Shown: positions 8,572 to 15,589 of the stretch, in pieces
Position numbering within the stretch: position 1 is the stretch's first letter
How the letters are laid out: each line of letters opens with the position of its first letter
From: CAWEQO01 sp963811225
GTDB taxonomy: Bacteria > Chloroflexota > Anaerolineae > Anaerolineales > Anaerolineaceae
Direction: 5' to 3'
Assembly (NCBI GenBank): GCA_963811225.1
Contig: CAWEQO010000011.1
Coordinates: 124,001-188,000, forward strand
Length of the DNA stretch: 64,000 nt
Notes under the pieces: model-generated
The model's input: the letters and a program-made list of their open reading frames with translations, nothing else
Database searches by the model: none
Told to the model about the DNA's origin: nothing
Program-made: the position numbers and the translations under genes

Positions 8572-8766
8572 ATGACCATGAATTCAAAAAGATTATTAGC
8601 GTTCCTGCTCGTGTTCAACGGACTGTTCATGATTCTGATGCTGGCTTTGGAAACCTTCCGGATGGAAGGCGCCAGCATCCAGAGCGCGATCTTCCTCGTG
8701 CTGAGCTTTTGCACAGCCATGTACCTGTATCTTGCGTTCTCCTTGAATAAAAAGCTGAAGAATTAA
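8572..8766 (+). CDS. Small two-TM membrane protein, unknown function
   Basis: A protein of 64 residues. Two hydrophobic helices (about 7-24 and 36-53) are separated by a short polar loop (ETFRMEGASIQS) and followed by a Lys-rich end (NKKLKN), so both termini should face the cytoplasm. It has its own promoter, a GAGAGGGTCAG ribosome site and a terminator, and so forms an independent unit between the peptidase and the iron exporter. No family is recognised. Confidence 0.7.
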   Translation: MTMNSKRLLAFLLVFNGLFMILMLALETFRMEGASIQSAIFLVLSFCTAMYLYLAFSLNKKLKN

Positions 8767-8788
8767 GTTATTTTCCTCACGTTAATTG

Positions 8789-8825
8789 GACAACCGCCGT
8801 CCGCAGAACGACGGTTGTCGTTCTT
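8789..8825 (+). terminator. Rho-independent terminator
   Basis: GACAACCG...CGGTTGTC stem with one internal mismatch, closed by an ACG-rich loop and followed by GTTCTTTT. It ends the small membrane-protein transcript. Confidence 0.75.
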
Positions 8826-8897
8826 TTAAAGGGCGCGGTCAGGTTGAAATAATTGGCTTTATAATTTGAAGAATAATCATGCCGCCTGGGAGGGTCA

Positions 8898-10013
8898 ATG
8901 GCAGACACTGCGCAGTACAAGAGTTTTTACGATGATGAACGCAGCAGCGCAATGCTCTATCAAACGCTGGCTGAGGTGGAGAAAGATCAGCGGTTGGCGG
9001 AGGTTTACCGCCGGATTGCCGAAACAGAGCTGCGCCATGCCGAAGAATGGGCCAAGAAGATTGAGGCGGCGGAAGGAAAAGCGCCCCAATTCCGCCCCAG
9101 CTGGCGCACCCGCAGCCTGGTCTGGCTGGCACGCCGCTTTGGCCCCAGCCTGGTTTTGCCAACCATCCAGAATATGGAGCAAACCGGCGCAAACGATTAC
9201 AACGCTCAACCCGGCGCAGCCGGGATGATGGGACAGGAGCGCTCCCATGCCTTTTTGATCACGCAGATCACGCGCGGGATGCGCGGCGGGATGGAAGGCA
9301 GCACAGTGGCGCAGCTAGAAGGCCGCCACCGCTCAGCTGGTGGAAATGCGCTGCGAGCGGCCGTGTTGGGCGCAAACGATGGCCTGGTCTCGAACCTGAG
9401 CCTGGTGATGGGCGTGGCCGGCGCCACTCTGGACAGCCGGACCGTGCTGATCACCGGACTGGCAGGCATGCTGGCCGGGTCGATCTCAATGGCGCTGGGT
9501 GAGTGGCTATCGGTGCAGAGTTCGCGTGAGCTGTACACCCACCAGATCGAAGTGGAGGCGATGGAGATTGAACAAGCGCCCGAAGAGGAAGCCGAAGAAC
9601 TTGCCCTGATCTACGAGGCGCGCGGCATCAGTCGAGAGCACGCCCAAACCATGGCCGCTCAAATCCTGTCGGATCGTGACAGCGCCATAGAAACGCTGGC
9701 ACGGGAAGAACTCGGCATCGATCCGGAGGAACTGGGCGGCTCGGCCTGGGAAGCGGCGCTAACCTCGTTCTTCCTGTTCACTCTGGGAGCGATCATCCCG
9801 GTGTCGTCTTTCATCTTCCTTTCCGGGAGTACCGCCATTTTGGTCAGCATCCTGTTCAGCATCGTGGGATTGTTCGCTTTAGGTGCGGTCATCACCCTGT
9901 TCACCGGGCGGAAGGTGCTCTACTCCGGTTTCCGCATGGTGGTGTTTGGCTTGATGGCGGCGGCAGTCACGTTTGGGATTGGCCGCTTGATCGGCGCCAA
10001 TATTGGCGGCTAG
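8898..10013 (+). CDS. Ferritin-like/VIT1-CCC1 fusion iron transporter (MbfA/EVIT-like)
   Basis: A protein of 371 residues in two parts. Residues about 1-130 are a rubrerythrin/ferritin-like four-helix domain with iron-ligand Glu in DDERSSAMLYQ and an E-x-x-H motif in AETELRHAEEW. Residues about 145-371 are a VIT1/CCC1 transporter with five membrane segments, including GANDGLVSNLSLVMGVAG and SISMALGEWLSVQSS, plus an acidic Glu-rich cytosolic loop (APEEEAEELA). Membrane-bound ferritin proteins of this type export iron, or in some cases Mn, under metal or peroxide stress. The start ATG follows GGGAGGG. No Fur/Irr-type box is obvious upstream. The gene is followed closely by a GNAT gene. Confidence 0.9.
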   Translation: MADTAQYKSFYDDERSSAMLYQTLAEVEKDQRLAEVYRRIAETELRHAEEWAKKIEAAEGKAPQFRPSWRTRSLVWLARRFGPSLVLPTIQNMEQTGANDYNAQPGAAGMMGQERSHAFLITQITRGMRGGMEGSTVAQLEGRHRSAGGNALRAAVLGANDGLVSNLSLVMGVAGATLDSRTVLITGLAGMLAGSISMALGEWLSVQSSRELYTHQIEVEAMEIEQAPEEEAEELALIYEARGISREHAQTMAAQILSDRDSAIETLAREELGIDPEELGGSAWEAALTSFFLFTLGAIIPVSSFIFLSGSTAILVSILFSIVGLFALGAVITLFTGRKVLYSGFRMVVFGLMAAAVTFGIGRLIGANIGG

Positions 10014-10038
10014 TCGTCATCTGGAAGGGAGCATATCG

Positions 10039-10821
10039 ATGGACCGAAATGAACTGATCGACGTCTTCAATCGAGAGCAGCGGATCGAGGTCCAGTTTCC
10101 GAACGTGACGGTTGAAAGAACCGGAAAGGTGCTCCGCAGCTACTCTCGCCAACACCAATTCGGCTTTATTTTGTACTCCGAACTGGATGAAACGACGGTC
10201 GATGAGGCAATTCAGGAGCAGGTGGCGTTCTTCGAGGACCGGAGGATCGACTTCGAGTGGAAGGTGTTCGATTACGACCGCCCGGCGGACCTGAAAGAAC
10301 GGCTGCGGGCGCGCGGCTTCCAGATCGAAGAGGCAGAAGCGTTACTGGTGCTGCCGCTGGATGAGTCGAACCCACTGCTGAACCGGCCAACCCCGGCAGA
10401 GATCCGTAAGGTGACGCAAGTGGATGAGATCGATGGACTGATGGCAACAAAAGGGGAAGTGTGGGAGGAAGATTTTACCTCCCTTGGAGAAGAGTTGAAA
10501 AGCCTCTTGCGCGATCATCCTGATTACCTGAGCGTCTATGCCGCCTACGCGGACGGCAAACCGGTCAGCTCGGCCTGGAGCAACCTGCACCCGGGCAGCT
10601 TGTTTACCAGCTTGTGGGGCGGCTCGACCCTGCCGGCTTATCGCAAGCGCGGGTATTACAGCGGCTTGCTGGCAGTCAGGGCGCAAGAAGCCTGGCAGCG
10701 CGGCTACCGCTACCTGTACGTGGATGCCAGCCCCATGAGCCGCCCAATCCTGGAAAAGCACGGTTTTCAACTCCTGGGCTTCTCATATCCTTGCAGCTAC
10801 CACAACCCAAAACAGCCCTGA
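10039..10821 (+). CDS. GNAT-family N-acetyltransferase with N-terminal extension
   Basis: A protein of 260 residues. The C-terminal 130 hold a GNAT fold with the acetyl-CoA loop region LPAYRKRGYYSGLL (R/Q-x-x-G-x-G/A variant) and the distal YVDASPMSRPILEKHGF segment. The first 120 residues are an alpha/beta region seen in many Anaerolineae GNAT proteins, possibly a degenerate second GNAT copy. The ATG at 10039 is preceded by GGAAGGGAG and is preferred over an upstream TTG inside the iron-transporter end. It lies 25 bases after that gene, so the two probably share an mRNA. The substrate is unknown. Confidence 0.82.
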   Translation: MDRNELIDVFNREQRIEVQFPNVTVERTGKVLRSYSRQHQFGFILYSELDETTVDEAIQEQVAFFEDRRIDFEWKVFDYDRPADLKERLRARGFQIEEAEALLVLPLDESNPLLNRPTPAEIRKVTQVDEIDGLMATKGEVWEEDFTSLGEELKSLLRDHPDYLSVYAAYADGKPVSSAWSNLHPGSLFTSLWGGSTLPAYRKRGYYSGLLAVRAQEAWQRGYRYLYVDASPMSRPILEKHGFQLLGFSYPCSYHNPKQP

Positions 10822-10833
10822 TGATCCAATGAA

Positions 10834-10872
10834 TGCAAAGGCCCCAGAAACAATGGCTCTGGGGCCTTTGCA
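10834..10872. terminator. Bidirectional terminator with perfect 15-bp stem
   Basis: TGCAAAGGCCCCAGA pairs perfectly with TCTGGGGCCTTTGCA across a 9-base loop, between the convergent GNAT and phosphotransferase genes. Confidence 0.85.
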
Positions 10873-10884
10873 TGGCTAAACCCT

Positions 10885-12006
10885 CTAGAAGGCCAGCCAC
10901 TCCAGCTTGTCGAACAAGGTATCCTTGACCACCATCGACTGGATATCCTCATCCGGATTGCGGCCCTCATTCTTGGCGCGCTTTTCTTTTCCGGGGAACA
11001 GGTACAGGCACTGCATCAACTGGGATGCTGCGACCGCTCTGCGGTCGATCTCTTCGCCATGCGCCTGCCGATAGCCTTCCAACACCCCATCCAGGAGTTC
11101 CTTCTGGATTTGGTGGCCGCTGCGATACACACCGTTCTGCGGATCGTGATCGAGCTTGCGTTTCTCGAACTCCTCATTGTTGAACAATACCGCCAGGTCC
11201 CATGAAGGATGCCCAACTAATGGGTTGGGATCGAGCACCTTGATGCGAAACGGGTCTGCCTTGACGATCATGGCGTTGCGGGAGCTGAAATCGCCATGCA
11301 GATAGACGCCTTGGTCCGGAAACTCGAGCGCTGCCAGGGTGCGCTTCAGGTTCTCGAGCTTGAGTGGAGTGAAGCCCCAATTGGTCAGGTCATCATGGTG
11401 CTCGTCAACGTAGCCTAAGAGGTAGTCATTCCAGGTCAGCATGGGAGGCTTGCCCTCTTCACTACCCCACATATCAGCAAACTCGCCATAAGGATGGTCG
11501 GCTTTCGCCTGGTGCATGGCTGCCAGCGCCTGGCCCATTTGCACGGCGATGGCATGGGCTGCGGATGGGTTCCGCTTGAGGTACTGCTTACCGGTCTGGG
11601 CGAGTTGGTTCTGCTCGTCCATGGCGGCTTCCAGCACCAGGAACTTGACTTCCTTATCGTCATGCCGGGTCTGCGGAAGCACGCCGCTGTTGAAAACCTC
11701 GACCACGTCTGCTCCGGAGCGTTTCCAGGCGCGCAGCGCTTCCGCTTCCGCCCTTGCGCCGCCCGAGCGGAACTTGACCACCTCCCAGCGATCTTGCACA
11801 CGCACAGCATAATCCACCGACATGTTGCCGCCGCCCAGGGCGACAACATCATCCGGATGCAGGTCCTGCAAGGAATCGAGGCCTTGGATGCCGTCCAGGT
11901 CTTCGATCAGAGTCCTCAGGAATTCAGGGCCTTTGCTGCGCATGCCTTTCAGGCCGTCAGACACGCCCTGCTCGCTTTTTGGAACCGGTACTTCCGTTTG
12001 CTTCAT
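10885..12006 (-). CDS. APH/ChoK-like phosphotransferase (kinase fold), unknown substrate
   Basis: A protein of 373 residues with the aminoglycoside/choline-kinase fold. The catalytic loop HGDFSSRNAMI gives the H-x-D-x(4)-N Brenner pattern, and DPNPLVGHPSWDLA supplies the metal-binding Asp and the conserved trailing Asp. A glycine-rich start (ALGGGNMSVDYAV) and a Lys in EVVKFRSGG probably form the nucleotide pocket. The N-terminal 40 residues are polar and poorly conserved in appearance. An upstream TTG start would add 16 residues, but the ATG at 12006 follows a GGGGG purine run and is preferred. Substrates in this fold range from antibiotics to sugars, and none can be named here. Confidence 0.78.
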   Translation of the reverse strand: MKQTEVPVPKSEQGVSDGLKGMRSKGPEFLRTLIEDLDGIQGLDSLQDLHPDDVVALGGGNMSVDYAVRVQDRWEVVKFRSGGARAEAEALRAWKRSGADVVEVFNSGVLPQTRHDDKEVKFLVLEAAMDEQNQLAQTGKQYLKRNPSAAHAIAVQMGQALAAMHQAKADHPYGEFADMWGSEEGKPPMLTWNDYLLGYVDEHHDDLTNWGFTPLKLENLKRTLAALEFPDQGVYLHGDFSSRNAMIVKADPFRIKVLDPNPLVGHPSWDLAVLFNNEEFEKRKLDHDPQNGVYRSGHQIQKELLDGVLEGYRQAHGEEIDRRAVAASQLMQCLYLFPGKEKRAKNEGRNPDEDIQSMVVKDTLFDKLEWLAF

Positions 12007-12121
12007 ATCCCCCACTTTCGCCGATTGCGCTCTCCACGTCTCATGATGACGCAAAGTTGGCTAAATGGAGTCTACCACGCCGGCTTTTGAAAGAGGATTA
12101 ATGAAGACGAAGAGGAGGCGC

Positions 12122-12469
12122 TCAATTTTCATCAATTTCAAGATGGAAGCGGTGCAGGAAACGATGGTACAGCGGAGCGAAGAACACCCCGGCCGCCACG
12201 AGAAAGACCAACCCGGCGAACAAGGCATAGAAGGAGGCGAACAACTTGCCGGATACTGTGGTGATGACGTTGACCGGTCCCATCCCGCCCAGCAGCATAG
12301 CCGAGTTGAGCAGGGCATCGATCCAGTCCAGCCCACCAAAGATGCGGTAGCCCAGGATCCCGAGGCCAAGCGACCCCAGGATGAGCGCCAGCGCAAACGC
12401 CGAGTTTCGAAGCACCCGGAAGATGAACAAACGCATTGGGAGCAGTGGCTCGTGGCGCATTTCGTACAT
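12122..12469 (-). CDS. Two-TM membrane protein resembling a K+-channel pore module
   Basis: A protein of 115 residues: TM1 (about 12-38), a re-entrant-looking segment ending SAMLLGGMGPV, then a turn (TTVSGKLFASFYALFAG) into TM2 and a His/Arg-rich tail (HRFLHRFHLE). The TTxxGKLFAxxYALF pattern after the loop is typical of Ion_trans_2 potassium channels, but the selectivity filter TVGYGD is replaced by GGMGPV. It is therefore a channel-like protein of unknown permeability or a scaffold. The ATG at 12469 is chosen because it follows CAGGAGGGAAGC. Minus-strand reading continues into the phosphotransferase gene 115 bases downstream. Confidence 0.65.
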   Translation of the reverse strand: MYEMRHEPLLPMRLFIFRVLRNSAFALALILGSLGLGILGYRIFGGLDWIDALLNSAMLLGGMGPVNVITTVSGKLFASFYALFAGLVFLVAAGVFFAPLYHRFLHRFHLEIDEN

Positions 12470-12659
12470 GCTTCCCTCCTGAGAAGCTGTGCAGGCCTGG
12501 CGGTTGGCGGGGCAATGCGAAAGATTGCACAGCTTGTGAGCATTGGAAAATGATCGTCGAGGTTCACAAGTCGACGAAAACATAAACAAAGGTTATACGC
12601 GAGGTAGACCCCCGGCCCTCTAAGTGCTATGATGGGATCGAGACATTATGGAGGGTTTT

Positions 12660-13904
12660 ATGGACAAGAAGCGATTACTATCCATTTTTCTGATCGTGTT
12701 CATCGGCTTGCTCGGATTCAGCATCATTCTACCACTGCTGCCCTATTATGCTGAGACCTTTGGGGCAAACCCGTTTGTGACCGGGCTGCTGGTGGCCTCT
12801 TATGCGGCTGCACAGCTGATTGGCGCGCCGATCCTTGGGCGATTGTCCGACCAATTCGGCCGTCGCCCGATCCTGATCGTCAGCACGATGGGCACGCTAA
12901 TCAGCCTGGTGATGATCGGCCTGGCGCAAAACTTGTGGATGCTGTTCCTGTCGCGCATGCTGGACGGCCTGACCGGCGGGAACATCAGCGTGGCGCAAGC
13001 CTACATCACCGACGTGACCGACGCTAAAAACCGGGCGCGCGGTCTGGGCCTGATTGGGGCTGCGTTTGGGCTGGGCTTCATCTTTGGCCCGGCAGCCGGT
13101 GGGTTCATGAGCCGCTGGGGGTATTCCCTACCAGCCTTCGCCGCCGCCGGGATCACGCTGGTTGCACTGGTGATGATCATCTTCTGGCTGCCGGAGTCGC
13201 TCACGCCTGAGCGGCGCCAGAAGCTGCAAACGACAAACCGGAAGACCGGGCCATCGATCAACGCCAGGGCCCTGCTGGAAGCGCTGCGCCGCCCCAAGAT
13301 CGGACCGCTGCTGCACACCCGCTTCTTCTTTGCGATGGCATTCTCGACCTTCCAGACGATCTTTGCCCTGTACGCCCTGCAGCGCTTTGGACTATCGGCG
13401 CAGAGCACCGGCTTCGTGCTGACCTACGTGGGCGTGCTGTCCGTGGTCGTGCAGGGCTTCTTGATCGGGAAGCTGACGGCGCGCTACAGCGAGACCTTCC
13501 TGATCCTGGCTTCGACGGCGCTGATGGCGGTCGCCAGCTTGGGCTGGGCCTTCGCACCGAGCATACCGGCGCTACTGGTGGTGCTGGCGCCAATGGCGCT
13601 GGCAGGCGGCACGCTGAACACGATCATCAACAGCGCCATCACGCAGTCGGCGCCGCCGGTGGAAACAGGCGGCCTGCTGGGGCTGTCCACCTCGTTGGAG
13701 AGCCTGACGCGGGTGATCTCGCCCTCACTGGGCGGACTGCTGCTGCAAAGCATCGGACCGGCCGCACCGGGGCTGTTCATGGCAGTGATCCTGTTCTGGC
13801 TCAGTTCGTATATCTGGCGCAACCTGATGCGACCGGCGCTTTCGTCGGCTGGCGGATGGGAGGCGCTGCGAGCGGAGCAGCCAGAGGGGATGGACGCAGG
13901 CTAA
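12660..13904 (+). CDS. MFS drug:H+ antiporter, TetA-like
   Basis: A protein of 414 residues with 12 predicted helices. Motif A after TM2 is clear (GRLSDQFGRRPILI), and helix 5 carries the antiporter motif C-like GAAFGLGFIFGPAAGGFM. These are the marks of DHA1 drug exporters such as TetA/Bmr. The ATG at 12660 is placed by GGAGGG; an upstream ATG at 12648 lies on the ribosome site itself. The last three codons (Ala-Gly-stop) form part of the long inverted repeat that follows. Confidence 0.87.
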   Translation: MDKKRLLSIFLIVFIGLLGFSIILPLLPYYAETFGANPFVTGLLVASYAAAQLIGAPILGRLSDQFGRRPILIVSTMGTLISLVMIGLAQNLWMLFLSRMLDGLTGGNISVAQAYITDVTDAKNRARGLGLIGAAFGLGFIFGPAAGGFMSRWGYSLPAFAAAGITLVALVMIIFWLPESLTPERRQKLQTTNRKTGPSINARALLEALRRPKIGPLLHTRFFFAMAFSTFQTIFALYALQRFGLSAQSTGFVLTYVGVLSVVVQGFLIGKLTARYSETFLILASTALMAVASLGWAFAPSIPALLVVLAPMALAGGTLNTIINSAITQSAPPVETGGLLGLSTSLESLTRVISPSLGGLLLQSIGPAAPGLFMAVILFWLSSYIWRNLMRPALSSAGGWEALRAEQPEGMDAG

Positions 13905-14057
13905 ACAAGCGATACCGGTAGGGGCATGGCGGGAATACCCAAGACCATAAATTTTAACCAATGCGCAGCCATGCCCCACGCCCTCATATTACCCAAGACA
14001 ACAAACGTTAACCAATACGCAGCCATGCCCCCTACAGGTATCGCTTGTTTAGCCTGC
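13896..14057. repeat. REP-like element: 35-bp inverted arms enclosing two direct repeats
   Basis: The left arm (13896-13930) and right arm (14022-14057) are inverted copies differing by one mismatch and one indel. They end in the GTAGGGGCATGG/CCATGCCCC(C)TAC type of palindrome common in intergenic REP-like repeats. Between and partly within the arms are two direct copies (13937-13977 and 13991-14031) with the shared words ACCCAAGAC, TTAACCAAT and CGCAGCCATGCCCC. The arms include the last codons (Ala-Gly-stop) of both convergent genes, so the structure reaches into coding sequence on each side. It may also act as a terminator. Confidence 0.8.
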
Positions 14058-14543
14058 AGGCGGCGTTTCGAAAACCTGCATCGGGCCTTCCCAGTCGGGA
14101 TCGCCGGTCACGTCCTGAAAGCTGCCGCGGGTATACTCGGCGATGATGGCGCGCCAGAAGGCCACGGCGGGGGTATTGGTCTTGACCTCGCCGATCCTCC
14201 AGACGCCAGAGAAGCGGTCGAAGGCCTGGAAGGCGGCCTGCTTGCCCACTCCCCGGCGGCGGTACTTGCGCATGACGAAGAACTCGGTGATCAGCAGATG
14301 GCGGTCAGCGCCCTGCCCCTTGGCCCAGACGAGCACGAAACCGGCTAACTTGCCGTCGACGCGGATGAGGAAGGGACAGCGGCCTTCTTCGGTCCAGTAA
14401 TGGTCGAGATAGCCGTAATCGTACAGGCCGTGCTCGTTTACATCGCAGTCGATGAACTCGGAGAAATCGTACAGGTACAGCTCCAGCAAATTGCGCAGGA
14501 CGGGCTTGTCTTCATAGCTGGCTTCAAGCAATTGAACGTCCAT
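14049..14543 (-). CDS. GNAT-family N-acetyltransferase
   Basis: A protein of 164 residues, one GNAT domain. The acetyl-CoA-binding loop is visible as VMRKYRRRGVGKQAAFQAFD (R-R-x-G-x-G), and the C-terminal strand-helix reads NTPAVAFWRAIIAEY. The N-terminal EASYEDKPVLRNLLELYLYDF is typical of uncharacterised GNATs acting on small amines. It ends inside the REP-like inverted repeat and lies 28 bases downstream of the CMP-kinase-like gene, probably co-transcribed with it. Substrate unknown. Confidence 0.85.
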   Translation of the reverse strand: MDVQLLEASYEDKPVLRNLLELYLYDFSEFIDCDVNEHGLYDYGYLDHYWTEEGRCPFLIRVDGKLAGFVLVWAKGQGADRHLLITEFFVMRKYRRRGVGKQAAFQAFDRFSGVWRIGEVKTNTPAVAFWRAIIAEYTRGSFQDVTGDPDWEGPMQVFETPPAG

Positions 14544-14571
14544 CGATTACTCCTGATTGGATCGAGCGGGT

Positions 14572-15108
14572 CTATTCCTCCAACCCGGCTTTCTCGAAGA
14601 TTTCTTTAGCCAACACGTTCGGCAAATGACGGGAAGTGTCGAGCACCAGGTGATAGAAGCAAGACAGGCGGTAGTCTTGGAGGCCATATACCCGACGATA
14701 CTTTTCCAGGTCACCGAGGTCGCGGTGCTCCAAGTCTTGGAGCGCCTGGTCCTTCGAAACCTTTTCTCTTCCGGCTACACGCAGCACACGCACATCGACC
14801 GGCGCCTGACACCAGACGCGGAAGACATCGTCCATTTCATGGGCCAACCAGCCCGCTAAACGCCCTTCCACAATGATGCCGGATTCGTGCGCCAGGAGAG
14901 CCTGCTGGTCGGCATCGAACTCACGATGAACGGAATCCGGCAAGGTAGCAACCTGCTGGATGGACATGCCCTTGGATTCACAGAAGGCCCGAAAGCGTTT
15001 GCCGGTGTTGACGTTGGTCCAATCCGGCAGCAGCTTCAGCAGTTCCCGGACGATGGAGCTCTTCCCCGATCCTACCTCGCCTGATATGGTAATGGCTCGA
15101 AAGCGCAT
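14572..15108 (-). CDS. Cytidylate-kinase-like P-loop kinase
   Basis: A protein of 178 residues. A Walker A motif GEVGSGKSS lies at residues about 10-18, followed by TGKRFRAFCESKGMS, which matches the NMP-binding 'G..FR..A...G' region of short archaeal-type CMP kinases (Cmk2). A LID-like segment follows (VAGREKVSKDQALQDLEHRD). Family members phosphorylate CMP/dCMP. A HxSR/ribonucleotide-specific signature is not obvious, so another nucleoside phosphate is possible. The start ATG has the weak purine stretch GGAAGGGGAAT upstream. It forms a two-gene unit with the GNAT downstream. Confidence 0.75.
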   Translation of the reverse strand: MRFRAITISGEVGSGKSSIVRELLKLLPDWTNVNTGKRFRAFCESKGMSIQQVATLPDSVHREFDADQQALLAHESGIIVEGRLAGWLAHEMDDVFRVWCQAPVDVRVLRVAGREKVSKDQALQDLEHRDLGDLEKYRRVYGLQDYRLSCFYHLVLDTSRHLPNVLAKEIFEKAGLEE

Positions 15109-15330
15109 ACAATTCCCCTTCCTGTGACGTTGGTCCGTTGGGTTCTATTTTATCATTCAGGCCGCTCATCGCTCATCGTGGAAGCCGCCCTAACTTAAAA
15201 CTTTTGCAAGGTTACAAATTCAGAGAAACTTTTTGCACCCCTGGAGCGTTTTAATAGGTAGAACTGGCACGCGATCTGCAACATCCCTTTTATCCGCCGT
15301 CAGGCCAGGTCTGCAAACAGGGAGGACACC

Positions 15331-15498
15331 ATGAACATGAACCGCACCCAAAAAGATGAGTTCAAGAACCCCAGCCCGCTGGTCCAGTCGGGCTTCCTGG
15401 GTATACTGGCAGCCATGGTATTTGGCTTGCTGATGCTGTCGCTGCTCGGGCTGCCGTTCTGGCTGCCGATGCTGATCGAAAGCATCCTGACCCATTAA
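15331..15498 (+). CDS. Small membrane protein, 55 residues
   Basis: The start ATG follows GGGAGGACACC, a strong ribosome site. The product begins MNMNRTQKDEFKN (polar, cytosolic) and then has one long hydrophobic stretch, or two short helices, with Gly/Leu-rich residues and a PFWLP turn, ending ESILTH. A perfect hairpin terminator follows 24 bases downstream. The ribosome site, length and terminator together support a real gene. No family is recognised. Confidence 0.6.
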   Translation: MNMNRTQKDEFKNPSPLVQSGFLGILAAMVFGLLMLSLLGLPFWLPMLIESILTH

Positions 15499-15522
15499 AA
15501 AGCCGAAAATCGATTATCGTCA

Positions 15523-15563
15523 TACGGAAGGGTGGGGCATTTTCACTGCCCCACCCTTCCGTA
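15523..15563. terminator. Perfect 17-bp hairpin terminator
   Basis: TACGGAAGGGTGGGGCA pairs perfectly with its complement across 7 bases, between the small membrane-protein gene and the convergent GH3 gene. Confidence 0.85.
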
Positions 15564-15589
15564 TTTAACGATCCCGTTCGAAAACGCCT

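Noticed and set aside
13937..14031. Possible CRISPR (two direct repeats of about 41 bases)
   Set aside because: Only two copies, imperfect, with a 13-base separation and no cas genes; the inverted arms show it is a REP-like element.
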